DNA of 64,000 nucleotides from Kuschelorhynchus macadamiae. Its lineage: Eukaryota; Arthropoda; Insecta; Coleoptera; Curculionidae. The stretch spans positions 248,001 to 312,000 of the forward strand of contig JAUTXW010003575.1 in the NCBI GenBank assembly GCA_030620095.1, given 5' to 3'. A program made the translations under genes and the position numbers. Every line of letters starts with the position of its first letter. Positions within the stretch are counted from its first letter, which is position 1. The notes beneath the pieces were generated by a model, which saw only the letters and a list, made by a program, of their open reading frames with translations, searched no databases and was not told where the DNA came from. This document shows, piece by piece, positions 20,759-32,112 of the stretch.

Positions 20759-23700
20759 TTAATCGCTGTCATCTTCGCTGGAGTCGCTTTCTGTGTTCGG
20801 CAATAAGGGCGTTTTTAACATACCAACTACTTCTTGAGGTAAAGGTTGTACGTTCCTTTTTTTAAAACTTCTTAAACTAGTGATATATGGATCCGATGAT
20901 ATCAAGAGACTATGCATCATATCTTCCATGACTTGTGTTCTACTGAACTTACGAGAGTGATGTTCACGAAAATATTTAGAATCCTTATTTCGGGCTTCCT
21001 GGGCCTCCTCTGACATCTGACCTATTGGTAGAACTGAATTTTTGACCAACAATCCACCATGAATGAGGATTTTATGCATACTCTGAGGCATATAATACCA
21101 CGGGTACAGAGACACATACAACTTGGCGGTATCTAGGCAAAATACTTGAAATTTCTCAGAATCAATTTCTAGTCCACAAGCCAAGGTAATAAGAATCACG
21201 TGGAACCTTTTTATAAGATTTTCGTCGATGCCAGTTATTGCAGAAGATGTAGCGGAATTTTTAAAGAACTGTCTTGCCGAATTCCCGTCGTTTGTAGTTC
21301 CAAAGCCGGGTTTGGGCATATCCACCAAAAGACCCATCTCCTGTCGAAATCTTTCTTGAATATTTTTTTTCTTGCATCAACTCTTGGTTTATCAGCCTGC
21401 TTCACACACCATTTCTTTACCTCAAGTCTGTAAGAAATGTGAAGGAGGCACTCGAAGCATTTAATCCATGCGTGTAAACTGGAAATACCGAACGCTAAAT
21501 TTTCTTCCACAACCTGCCGGATTATCATGGCTTCAATATTGTTCATTTGGCTTGGTTTTGCGTGACACAAATAGCAGTTTTGGGAAGAGGACTTAGCTAG
21601 CCAACTGCAAATTTTGCCGTCTATCATTGTCAACGACAAAATTGATGTACAATGGTAAACTGTTTCTTGAATTCTGATGGGGCATGGTTCAAGATGAGTG
21701 ATTTGTTGTTTTACATGTTCTATTTGTTGCATTACAAATTCTTCTCTTCTTGTCTAAAGATGATTTTTATTGGCCGGCAGTAGTTTGTTGATGATGTCGA
21801 GGGATTTTGAAAGGCAATTATTTCTTTATTTTTGTCGGTTTCGACACTCATCTTTAAAGGAACCATCGATATCGAAAACAGATAAGAGTCAACATTTGCC
21901 TCATCTTCAAACCGTTGTTTATAACGGCTCTGACCAGCAGCTCCATCGCAACCCCACTTGAACCATGCTTTAAAAGAAACAATTTTATGGCGTTCAGCGA
22001 TTTGAAATAGGACTTCTTTTTGTGCAGTTGCCAACCTATTTACAGTATGGTCTACAATTGATTGAATTGAAACTTCTGCGGAAATTTCATCAGTCTTGAT
22101 TCCTGCAGGATAGCATCTTTTTTTTGCATCTAATATTTTATTATAATTAGGGTATATGTCTGCATGGTACTCCTTGCTATTTCGTTTTATACGATTATAT
22201 TGTTCCTTGGTCATTTTGTTGTCTACCAGGAGTCCCAAAGCCGCATCAGGAGACATTTTTTTGGGATAATTTTCTCTGTTGTTGTTTAATTTGTAATGTT
22301 TTATGCGGGTTGCTCTTGTGGGTGAATTAGATACTTGTTTTACAATATCTGCAGCATCTCTTTTGCCATCCGCATACAAACTAAGGCTGGTGGCTAACGC
22401 AAGCTCTTGTTTCGAGGAAGAACGCAGAAGATGGTACACCTTCTTTTTTTTTGCAGATTCTGTGCATTCTTCAAAAGTTTTAGTAGGTCGACCAGCAGAT
22501 CGTCGATTGTCTTCTGCTTTAAAATTAAGTGTTCCTAATAACCATACTCTATGAGATCTCAAAAAAATTTTTTCATTGCGATGACACACAGTCCATTTTT
22601 GTTTTAAAATAGAACAGAAGTTATCTACTTTCTTTTTAATTTGACTCTGACAAACTTGCGAATAATTGTGGAAGTCTGTGGTTTCCCGCAAATGGTTCAT
22701 TACTCTGTGAACCTTTTGTTTTGGATTTGGCTCTTCTTTCCATATATTAAAAAGAACACGCCGAGGTACACCATCCGCCAACGCTAAAAAAACAAACAAA
22801 ACGTCTACTCTTACACAAAATACCCAGTTAGTAAACAATTTTAAAATATGAATTTTCTATACTATTCCGGCGTGTTAATTTTGATGTGTCTTAAGTAAAA
22901 AATATACAGGGTGAAATTTAAAAACTTACAATGGTGATAACTCGGGAACAAAAAAAAAATTAAAATTTGCCGAAAACAATTTCTATAATATGGAGTGGGA
23001 ACCAAAATAATAAAATGAAAAATGTGTTTCCTCTTACCCCCTCACCCCCAGCTACCCCAACTTAAAAATCTTAAATGGCAACACCCTACTTGTAATAATG
23101 ATAGCTTTGGATGGTCATTTTCAATTTTATCATTAATTTTTACTTTAATAATTATAAAAATAATTTAAATATGTATTTTTTAGAATATTAGAAAGTGAAA
23201 ACCAAAAAAAAATAAGCACCCTTGTATTACCTCTATACTTTCACAATCCCAGCTTACCCAACTAAAATTCAAAAATATTGAACGCAATTATTATTATTAT
23301 TATCGTAATTTAAAACGTAATTATGTTCCATAAAAGGTACTACTAAAAAAACATTTTTTACAAGCTTTCAAATAAGGTATCACAAGTAGGGGGTTGTGAT
23401 CAAACATTTTTAATTGGGCTGGCTGGGGGTGAGGGGGTAAGTGAAACAAGGGTACCTACTTATTTCATTTTTTGGTTATTTTTATTCTATTATGCACGTT
23501 ACATATTACAATAAACACTGAGGAAATAATTTTCATACTTATTAAATTAACAATAAATGATAAAATAATTGTTGAAAGTAATATTTTTTTAACCCCTTTA
23601 CACGTCTAAACCACCCCCCACTCTTAAAGTTTTTAAATAATATTATAATATTCGGTTAACGGAAAAAATGAATTGCAAGATTTGATAGACAGACAGCCAA

Positions 23701-24161
23701 GCTCTGTAAAGCCAAATAAAATCGATTAAAAATAAAAAGCCGTCGCCATATTAGATTCGCCATTTTATTTTTCATAACTTAAAATATGTCGCTGCAGGAA
23801 TTACGCATATATGTCAAAGTTTAGGTTTATAAGTTTAAATAAAGCGAGTGAAATAGAACCAAATGATTTGGAGTGTCGGGGTTGCTTAGAGTGCATGATA
23901 TTAAATAAACTGTATATTTTTCTATTTGTTGCAGGTTGTTGCAGCTAATTTTTTAGAGAATAAAAGAATAATATATACATTAAAACACAGTTATATCAGT
24001 TTAACAAATACACGCCAATATCAGAGTGTATGGAGTTTTAAATCTAAAAATCCGTAGTATTATCTAACAAAAACGACAAATATAAACATAGATGCTTCTA
24101 CTAAAATACAGAAATCAAATATTCTGAAAATTTTATTAAAACTTAAGTTTTACTTACCCAT
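20759..24161 (-). pseudogene. RAG1/Transib-like transposase gene, two exons, two frameshifts
   Basis: About 700 codons in three frame segments (22783-21732, 21732-21340, 21340-20759). Similarity to the RAG1 core/Transib superfamily: WGCDGAAGQSRYKQ (first acidic site, as SCDGMGD in RAG1), a zinc-type pair in NCYLCHAKP, SSLHAWIKCFE (position of the RAG1 LHCDIG block), GTTNDGNSARQFF (as GNFARKL in RAG1), HKILIHG, and SEEAQEARNKDSKYFREHHSR, where the RAG1 catalytic Glu lies. An acceptor at 22784-22785 joins to a possible first exon of only ATGG (24158-24161) followed by GTAAGT, giving an in-frame M-A-L-A-D start and a 1,374-bp intron. Single-base shifts near 21735 and 21345 break it. No Transib-type CACxxTG terminal repeats were found. 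It could be a degraded transposase or a host-retained relative. Family assignment is from memory. Confidence 0.62.
23020..23465. repeat. Foldback repeat in the intron of the RAG1-like gene
   Basis: TTACCCCCTCACCCCCAGC near 23035 is inverted as GCTGGGGGTGAGGGGGTAA near 23425, with further pairing (CCCTACTTGT / ACAAGTAGGG) inside. A third, direct and weaker copy lies near 23215-23265. Noncoding MITE-like element. The surrounding 22840-24150 has no ORF and contains an ACAGGGTGAAATTT end-like motif at 22906. Confidence 0.55.
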
Positions 24162-24164
24162 TTT

Positions 24165-24667
24165 AAACTTTTAATCACAAAAAACTCAAAAAACTCCACG
24201 TGACGTGCATTAAACAATCGATAAAACATTACGTAATTCTGACAGTTTAATATACTTACCATGGCCGCCTAAGTCAAACTTGCTGTTTAACAGCTCAATG
24301 CATGATTCTAAGTGCAGTTATTGACCAAATTGTTTTACTTTAAGCTCAGTGCATGCATATTAAAGCTATTTCATACAGTAATAAATTTTTTTAAATATTT
24401 TTATTTTTTGAATTTTTCCTAGCCAGATGAATCAAACTGACTACTGTGCGACGGCTCGCTAAAAAACTGAGAAACGTACACGCACACATACACGTCTGGT
24501 TACCGAAATAAACGCGTTGAACTGAGATTAATTGGCGTTTTATGCTAAACAGAGAAAACGCTAGCTTCTGCCTCCCACCTTCCATTCTTTAGAATACGCG
24601 GTCGATATGATCAAGGTCGCACGACGGAGGACGTTTACATTTTATTGCCAGAGACCGTATTAATTTT
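24165..24667. other. Region upstream of the RAG1-like gene
   Basis: No gene seen. On the minus strand at 24262-24260 an ATG in strong context (GGCGGCCATGG) is directly followed by a GTAAGTA donor. Used as an alternative first exon it would join to 22783 in a different frame, so it is probably noncoding or chance. Confidence 0.35.
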
Positions 24668-25151
24668 ACTTGGCCGTTTATAACACGTGGTTGTGGCGTG
24701 GTGAATTTGACGGCCTGTTATATTATATTCCCGACCGGAAAATTAGTATTATAATAAAAATATGAAGAACCGCTTGACCGATTTTGTGCAAACTTCACAT
24801 AAACCATCTACTAAATAGTCCGAACAAAGCCTAAACATTTGGTTTGGATAGGTGAGTCCGTTCTTGAGTTATAAAATTACAACGAAAAGTGGCATTGATT
24901 TATTTAATTTTATTACTTGGCCGTTTATAACACGTGGTTGTGGCGTGGTGAATTTCGCGGCCTGTTATATTATATTCCCGACCGGAAAATTAGTATTATA
25001 ATAAAAATATGAAGAACCGCTTGACCGATTTTGTGCAAACTTCACATAAACCATCTACTAAATAGTCCGAACAAAGCCTAAACATTTGGTTTGGATAGGT
25101 GAGTCCGTTCTTGAGTTATAAAATTACAACGAAAAGTGGCATTGATTTATA
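24668..25151. repeat. 247-bp tandem duplication
   Basis: 24668-24914 is repeated almost exactly at 24915-25151. Differences are few, for example GAATTTGACGG against GAATTTCGCGG, so the duplication is young. The unit (ACTTGGCCGTTTATAACACG...) is noncoding. Segments such as GACCGATTTTGTGCAAACTT resemble noncoding parts of insect Helitrons, but that is only a resemblance. Confidence 0.8.
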
Positions 25152-25633
25152 TATATTACATTATAAATGCTTGGGCTCAAACATATTCAGATGTATGCCA
25201 TAATGCGATAATAAACGATTTCGTTATGAGGCTCCTGTAGTTCCTTTTTTTTTCCTTCCCAAAGTTTTTTTATTTTAGTATGGCCAACTATTGAAAATAT
25301 TAAATTACTATCTAAACGTTAAACTAATAAATAATGCCGCAACGAAAGTCGAGGTTGTGTTTATGCTATCTTGTTTATATTTAGATTAGACTCGACCCAA
25401 CGGCACCTATATTGTATAAGGATATTTTTCTTTAGTTAGTTCATTGGCAAATTCGTTAGAATAAACATTTCATTTTTCTATCTTGTAATAGTTATTTTAA
25501 TAAAGTTGTTTTTTGTTGCAAACCACAAAAGTATAATTATTTATGTAAAACATCAATACCAACAAAGAATTTTTTATCTTTTCAGCCACACCCAAGACTA
25601 TGTATAAGATAAGCGTCCGGCCGCGCGCTGAAC
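25152..25633. other. Spacer before the 166-aa ORF
   Basis: AT-rich, no ORF. It ends with a polypyrimidine-AG (CTTTTCAG at about 25578-25585) that could be a splice acceptor for the following ORF, and a TATGTATAAGATAAGCG stretch (about 25600-25617) just upstream of its ATG. Confidence 0.4.
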
Positions 25634-26134
25634 ATGAATAACGTCACGTACTTCGAGAGCCGGGCGGCAACAGCGCCGGAATATTCGTTGTTCGCTCGAT
25701 ATTTTCAAAAACATGAGGCCTACTTACAAGAGCGCTTAAATACAAGTGTTTATCGAGGCAATCACCATATCCTATTAATTTCAGCGTCTCAATTACACGA
25801 ATTGACGCGTGATTTGAATCTTTTTTTACAGCACGTGACCGAGAAATATAACACGATCTTACGTCAGCATGTGGATATAGATTTTGTTATTACGCAAGTT
25901 TACCGACAAGAGCGTTTATTAATTCGCATTTCCGAGGACCAATTGCAAAGTCAACAAATTTCAGTCGACGATTTGAAATTAATATCAGGTTTTTTAAAAT
26001 TCAAGCATGACATCATTACCAAATTAAAAGCGACGCAATATGAAATATCTCAACTCGAAGCGTATTTGTATGTTGTAAGAGAAATGAAAAAACATCCTAT
26101 ACAAAAAAACTTATTATTTAATTATTTCATATAA
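25634..26134 (+). CDS. Unrecognised 166-aa protein
   Basis: A clean ORF with a near-complete helical, charged composition and no membrane segment or Cys pattern, not recognised. It begins MNNVTYFESRAATAPEYSLF. Upstream there is either a splice acceptor or a TATAAG/ATAAG-rich leader. Its base composition, especially at the 5' end, is less AT-rich than its flanks. The last 20 or so codons (VREMKKHPIQKNLLF and the stop region) recur at 37155-37220 and 43495-43560, there without the rest of the gene, so the ORF may be part of the larger repeat that continues to 32 kb. Whether it is expressed is unknown. Confidence 0.5.
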   Translation: MNNVTYFESRAATAPEYSLFARYFQKHEAYLQERLNTSVYRGNHHILLISASQLHELTRDLNLFLQHVTEKYNTILRQHVDIDFVITQVYRQERLLIRISEDQLQSQQISVDDLKLISGFLKFKHDIITKLKATQYEISQLEAYLYVVREMKKHPIQKNLLFNYFI

Positions 26135-27265
26135 TCTAAAAATAAAATAAACTACATGGTGTCCCATTTAAAATTCCAAAGTTGATGCCAGTTCTCAGTA
26201 GCTCTGGCAATACTGCAAACGCGAAATTAAAAGCTAGAGCGCAGCCTCCTATGTCCGTAGTGAAAAGTTCAAACTTATTTTTCGTTTCGTTCTGCATATA
26301 CTTGTAACGTACCATCTATTGTAGAATACCCTGTATTCAAAAAGAAAAACAAAAGCACCAAAAATGTGTAATAAATATTTGTAAGTATATTAGGCCCATC
26401 GGAATAATTCATTTAGAGGAGAAAAAAAGAAATAGGTACTTACCTGAACTGTTATAAGTGCAAATGGTAAAGGGACAATGAACGTGATTAAAATAAAAAT
26501 AAATGCTACCTCGGGGGAGGGGCAGGGTTCACGTAGTGGGTCGAAAAAGAGGGGAGGGGAATGCTATTATTGTAATGTCTGGCGAATTTTGACGTCCTAT
26601 AAAGAATATCCTATACAAAAGTTGTATATCGTGCAAAAGTATATAAGTTTTGTACAGACCATTTTTTAACCTATCCTCAAAATTTTCGACAAAAATGCAA
26701 AAATTCTTTCGAATTTCTTTTTTTTTGCTTTTTATTATTCATTTCCACAAAAATAAGTTAAATTTAACGAAACTTGGCAAAAGTGCATATCTTTATGTCT
26801 TCAAATAACCACATTTTCTTATAATAAAAAATCAAGGAGTTTATGAGATATTAATTTTTTTTGGTCAGAACATGTTTTTTTTATAACAAATTCTACGGTG
26901 AAAATTCGTTGCAAAGAGTTCCTCCGTACGTTATTTGGTTTTGACTAGAGGTGGGTAAAATAATCGAGTAATCAATTATTTGATTTTTTAAAATCGATAA
27001 TCGATTATTTTCGAATAATCCATTATTTATTCGATTTTGATCAATCGATTAAAGAGTTGGGACTTGAAAAAAAAAGTATCCACAGTATTCAAATTTAAGT
27101 CAAATATACAAAAAAATTGATTTCTGTTAAAAAATAATTTGAAGAAATAAAGTTATTGTGACTTAAAGGCCACGTAAAATTAAATTAAAGTTTTTTCCAT
27201 ATTCGTTATAGTTAAGGAGATATCTAGATACAAAATTAGAAAAAATGTTATTTTTTTTAGTTAAA

Positions 27266-29407
27266 CCTTCCGGTAAACGGGTGGAAAAATGATTCACTAG
27301 TAGACGGGTGGGGTCCATTAGACCCAATAAAAATATTATTATTTCAAATAGTTTTTACAACTTTTTTTGTTTTTATATTACTATTTGAACTAATTTCCTA
27401 TTTTTAACAAAAATAAAAAACAGTATGTATGTATAAAAATATTTATAACTAATTTTTTTTATAATAACTAAATGGTTACTTCTTCATCATCTACAAACAT
27501 GTTATTCCTAAATATTACAAATACATCTTTCTTTGAATTTAAACCACAAAATCATTTGAACAAATGTTCTAGTAAGTTTATTTCGTACAAAAATTATTAA
27601 AGAAAGGGAAATCTTATTGTATAAACATTAATTAAAAAAACAACTAATTTTTTTCACTGCATTCTTGACAAAACATTTCAACATGCTCTAAAGACAACCA
27701 ATTGTTGCAACATTTGCAATAATATTTTGTTTTGCGGTCCTTGCAATATTCACAGAGACCTCTCTTGTTCACTGGGGGTACTGGTTTTTTCTCCTCAATT
27801 CCAGACAGGCGAATAGAAATTTGCCGAATTGCTCGTGGTATGTGCTGATCAATAGCGCGCCTTTTCATATTGTCCATAACCAGTTGAGTCCCTAAACTTC
27901 TTAAAAACATTCTTCGATTCATTTCTTCTGTGTTTTCATTAGCCGTATAAATCACAAACGCGTTTATAGCTGCCACATTAAGTAGACCATAAAAAACCAC
28001 CATGGTCCAGAGCTTTGTATTTCTTGCAACATCGTATGAACTTGCAAGATGATCCACGCTATCAACACCACCTTTCGTCAAATTATAAAAGGTGATCATT
28101 TCGGGTTTTTTCTGCTCGCCGGTGCTTTCATCAATTTTATTGTCGTTGTGCATAGACGAAACTACTAGAACACATTTACCTTTTCGAGGGACGTAAGACA
28201 CAAGCGACATATCTTGGCTGAAAGCAAATAAGGAGGAATACTGTTCCCGCCCTTTTGAGCTGACCAGGGCTGGTGGAAGTTCTCTTTTATTAGAACGAAT
28301 TGTAGCAACGACTGTAGTTTTATGGAGATCACGCATTGTTTTTACCATCTCATAGCTTGTAAACCATCGATCCATAGTTACATTTCTTCCAGTATTTAAA
28401 ATTACACAATCTGTAAACAACATCTGCGGTTGCGTTGCTAACATCATATGGTCCAGTTGGCTGCTTTCCACATTGCTTGTATAAAACGTTCTGGAGTCTA
28501 CCAACGAAAACACTTTAAGCCCATATTTATTTGGTTTATTTGGTATATAAACCCTGAACCCGCAGCGCCCGAGAAAAGCTAGCAACATTTCGTCAATGGT
28601 TTATTTTGCATTGATTTTGTTCAGTAGTTCTCGTACTGCTGCGATTTTATCTCCTTTTTTTCTTTCGTCTCTAGTTGCAATGTTGTCAAACCGCAGGCAC
28701 CTTAGCAAAAATCGAAATCTGCGCAAAGCCATTGTAGCAAGGAATATTTCTACTCCCATCCCATCTGTGGTAGACCAAAGTTCCAAAATATTTAGACGCC
28801 CTCCATGCAATACCCCAGCTAAGTATAACAGACCTATAAGTGCCTTGATTTCTGTGCTCTCCGTTGGTTTAACATCATATTTATCTTTAAATTTTACTGT
28901 CCCCCGTCTCTTCATTTCCAATTTCTTCTTGTTCTGGATACTCAAAATTATCTTCTCCTTCCTGCTCTGAATCTGTTTCATGCACCAAAACTTCTTCAAA
29001 GTCGGGATCAGCAACGGAGTCATCGTCACTATCAGGATCTTCATCTGTAGGCACTTCTACATACAATTTTTTGAGTCTAGCGACCTCTGCTTCATAAGAA
29101 TACATTATTTTAAAAAAACAACGTTTTAGTCACAACTTATAACAAAAGTTCATAAAAACACAGCAAAATAACAAAAATCCACAACACTGCAAAAACTAAC
29201 ACCAGTGCACAGGTTGGGTCTATTAGGACATATACTGCTGCTGCAGGTTCAGAGCGAACTGAACTGAATTGTTGCTAGTAGCAATAGATGTAGGTGGCGC
29301 CGACCGAAAGGTACACAGAGGATCGAGTCGAAATTCAAGCGCTGTTAAAAATGACGGCTAAAAAACGAATAGCTTGGTCTATTAGACCCAACCCGTGTAC
29401 CGGAAGG
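27266..29407 (-). mobile_element. Second piggyBac-like element, defective
   Basis: The ends CCTTCCGGTAAACGGGT and, inverted, CCTTCCGGTACACGGGT are flanked by TAAA at the left (one substitution from TTAA) and TTAA at the right (29408-29411). Copies B and C of the surrounding repeat show the empty site AGTTTAACCTATTTATGG, which proves the insertion. It is 2,142 bp. It carries a broken transposase. Confidence 0.88.
27644..29105 (-). pseudogene. piggyBac-like transposase, broken
   Basis: Starts at 29105 with an acidic N-terminus (DEDPDSDDDS). A frameshift near 28900 leads to the core frame 28601-28990. A stop at about 28598-28600 plus an apparent deletion then joins to TIDEMLLAFLGRCGF (first Asp). 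The second and third Asp lie in NVTMDRWFTSYEM and GGVDSVDHLA, and the Cys-rich zinc domain ends the protein (CEYCKDRKTKYYCKCC, FCQEC). Not the same family member as the element at 8733. Defective, but the catalytic residues remain. Confidence 0.85.
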
Positions 29408-30028
29408 TTAACCTATTTATGGTCAACTCCTTAAATACTACTAATATGAAAAAACTTTGCTTAAGTTTTAATTATGATTTTTGGTGACCTTAAAAGTGCC
29501 GTTACAAAAATCTAATTTTTAATTTTTTTTGGTTTTTCAAATCTAACTTTCCAAAATTCTATTTTAAAATTTCATTTTTTTTCACTTTGGTCTAACAATG
29601 ATACACAGCCTCTATATTATTTTTTTTTTCGTAGAAATGAATGGTGTAATAGACTGGTAAAGATTTTTTGTAAATTTAAACAAATCAACAGAATTTTTGC
29701 ATTTTTCTCGGGAATTTTCAGGTTATGTCAAAAAGTGGCCTCTACAAAAGGTGTAAATTTTGATTTATTATTTACAACTTTTCTATAAGATATTTTTCAT
29801 AGAATATCAACTTTCGCCGAAAATATCAATATTACTACTTTCCTTCCTTTTTCAACCCCCTACGAGAATCCTCCCCCAAGTAGTTAAAATAGGGGAGCGC
29901 CTCCTTCTCCTCCTCTTCCTCTCTCTCATGTCCCTCATTCTTATCTTCCTCCGCTTTTATTCTCATTCGCATCATATTTTTAATTTTTTCTCTTTGTCCT
30001 CCCACATTTGATTTTGCATTCTTAATCT

Positions 30029-30036
30029 TATAAATA
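30029..30036 (+). promoter_or_regulatory. TATA box of RING gene, copy A
   Basis: TATAAATAGGTGCATCAAGA, about 95 bp before the ATG at 30131, conserved with the other copies. Confidence 0.6.
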
Positions 30037-30130
30037 GGTGCATCAAGAGCATTTTAGTATGCTAAGGTACGAGTGACTGTTAAAAGAAAAAAAATCTGTT
30101 GAATAAATCTATTAATAATATTAAAATAAA

Positions 30131-30497
30131 ATGAGTGAATCAGTTGGAGAAAGAAATCGATCCATTCCGCTTCAGACAATTAGCATCGAAGAAATTATAC
30201 CAGGACTATACCATTAGTTCGAGAAGAAGAAAATGGGATTGTTTTAAAAGATTTGAACAAAACTAAGAGTGAAGAGAAAAAAGTGTTTTGTGCTATTTTT
30301 TTGAAATAATCGAATATTATGATTCATGTAGACCAAATACATGTTCCCACATTTTTTGTTTAAAATGTATTTTAAGATGGAATGATGAAAATTGTTGTTC
30401 TATAATGGTAAACAATTGTCCTGTATGTCGCACTAGATTTTACTATTTGGTACAAATTTTCAAAGATGTAATTAGACATCATTTTGTTGTAGTTTAA
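30131..30497 (+). pseudogene. RING-finger gene, copy A, broken
   Basis: Starts MSESVGERNRSIPLQT like the intact copy at 422-814. A 13-bp deletion after about residue 24 (one EEI/REE repeat lost) and later base changes before the first RING cysteines shift the frame; a stop lies near 30265. The distal RING Cys/His residues remain from about 30330, and the stop comes slightly early. Not able to encode the full product. Confidence 0.8.
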
Positions 30498-31140
30498 AAA
30501 AGAGGATAATATTTTTCATAATTTGTGTTTGTGAAAACTCTGGTCAAATAAATTTGTAAAAAGTAAATGTAAATATATATATAATAATTGACACACAGTT
30601 TTTCCTTTTCCTATATTGGAACAACAATATTCTTTAAGTGTTTTAATACATACTAATTTGTTATGGTTTAACATTTTAAAATAAACAGTGGAAATTAAAA
30701 GTTATTATTTTTTAATTATACTAATAATAATATATTAATATATTTTTTTCCTTTTCGTATATTGAAACAACAATGTTCTAACAAGTTTTTTAATACATAC
30801 TAATTTTCACATTACATAACAAAACAATTGTTATGGTTTAACATTTTTAAAATAAACAGTGGAAATTAAAAGTTATTATTTTTTAATTATACTAATAATA
30901 TTAATATAATTTGCATCAAGTAAGAGAAAACTCAATTGAATACAGAAACAAGCGTTAACAAAATTTTATGCTAATATATGAGCGCTTATAGTGGCAGTTG
31001 ACATAATTTACACATTATTTTTATATATTATTAGCTATTTTATTTTTCGTTCTTGTTGCAATAAAAAAATACAGGGTCAGATGTTAGAATAAAAAGAAGT
31101 ATTTTGCATATAGCACTGAAAATATATAACCGCTTATAGT

Positions 31141-31310
31141 AACAGTTGACATTTTTTAAAATTAATATTGTTGACGTATTCTACTTATTATCTTTACAAT
31201 TTATGTTTAAAATTAATATTGTTAAAATAATCGTTTATAACCTATATTTAAAATTAATATTGTTAAAATACCCATCACCTTTACAAACTATGTTTAATAT
31301 TAATATTTAA
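31141..31310. repeat. Degenerate AT-rich tandem repeats between the convergent genes
   Basis: Several copies of a roughly 50-bp unit containing TTTAAAATTAATATTGTT, often followed by GACATAATCTACCCAT-like sequence. The same array lies at 46440-46610 and 55440-55610. It occupies the shared 3' intergenic space of the RING and Cys-rich genes. Confidence 0.6.
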
Positions 31311-31913
31311 CAACATAATCTTCCATCTCTTTTTTTTTCATTTTTATTGCAGTAAAAGCAAACAGGTTCAGGAATTAGTAGAAAAAGATGTATCCTACAA
31401 ATAGCACAATGTAAATCAGAAGCACTAACAACATAAGCTCTTTTGTAGTGGCAGCTCACATGATCGGACTCCCCGCTCCGTAAATATCTCATGTGAATAG
31501 CACTACAAGGAAGGCAAATAGCAACTGTTCCTAGTCTTCGACTTTCAATTTTAGTGTAGCTTTGTATAACACATACATCTTTTTCTTCCAAATTATTAAA
31601 TAATTCACTAGCCCTAAACTTGCTTACTTTTACGTCAGCCCCGGTTCCTAAATTTAGCAGTTGTCCATCCATGTCCAGTCCTTCGTCAATTTCCTGATCA
31701 TTTTCCTCCTCCTCATCTTCCTCCTCCTCAATAAAATTTATGTCGATGTTAAACAAGAATGATCTTCTAACAAGCCTAGATGATTTGTCCCAAAAAAGAA
31801 TGTTTATAACTGATGGAATCACCTTCCAAGTTAATAAAAATTTCTTCTCTTTCTTCAATTTGAGCGGCGATTTCCACATTATTTTCTTCAATTTGGGCAG
31901 CGTTTCCAATCAT
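31307..31913 (-). pseudogene. Cys/His-rich protein gene, copy A, one frameshift
   Basis: About 200 codons from an ATG at 31913. The N-terminal half is acidic (EEEEDEEEENDQEIDEG). The C-terminal half carries paired metal-ligand residues: ICLPCSAIH, SDHVSCHYKR, LHCAICRIH and CFYCNKN. These suggest two or more zinc sites of an unrecognised fold. A one-base change near 31790 breaks the frame between the N-terminal 45 residues and the rest. The gene is convergent with the RING gene about 0.8 kb away and always paired with it. It is the best preserved version of the C-terminus. Confidence 0.65.
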
Positions 31914-32112
31914 ATTTTCGTTAGAAACTTTAGATTTAGGTAGATAGATTTGATAAAAAAAAATTTTGGTTATAAGTTATAAATAATAGTGACAACTGAT
32001 ATTACAGCGGATGATACTGTATGATCACCGAGTGGTTGTTCTGAAGTATATATCCCATCGACCACCACTTTCACTACCTGCGTGATATCATTCTCAGATC
32101 CTACTGCAATAC

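Larger units (their letters stand above)
26156..29880 (+). repeat. Upstream block of repeat unit A
   Basis: This matches 37238-38815 and 43580-45165, apart from the piggyBac-like insertion at 27266-29407. It starts at a GTGTCCCATTTAAAATTCCA end-like motif. It includes AGAGGTGGGTAAAATAATCG (about 26945), reminiscent of hAT element ends, followed by runs of ATCGATTA. The three 60-codon ORFs it contains (for example 26478-26669) are conserved by duplication rather than by function. I see no real gene in it. Confidence 0.75.

Noticed and set aside
26940..27060. Runs of ATCGATTA and AATCGATT as a possible CRISPR or regulatory array
   Set aside because: Irregular, without spacers of constant size, present in all three blocks and preceded by a hAT-end-like AGAGGTGGGTAA motif; better explained as part of an old element.
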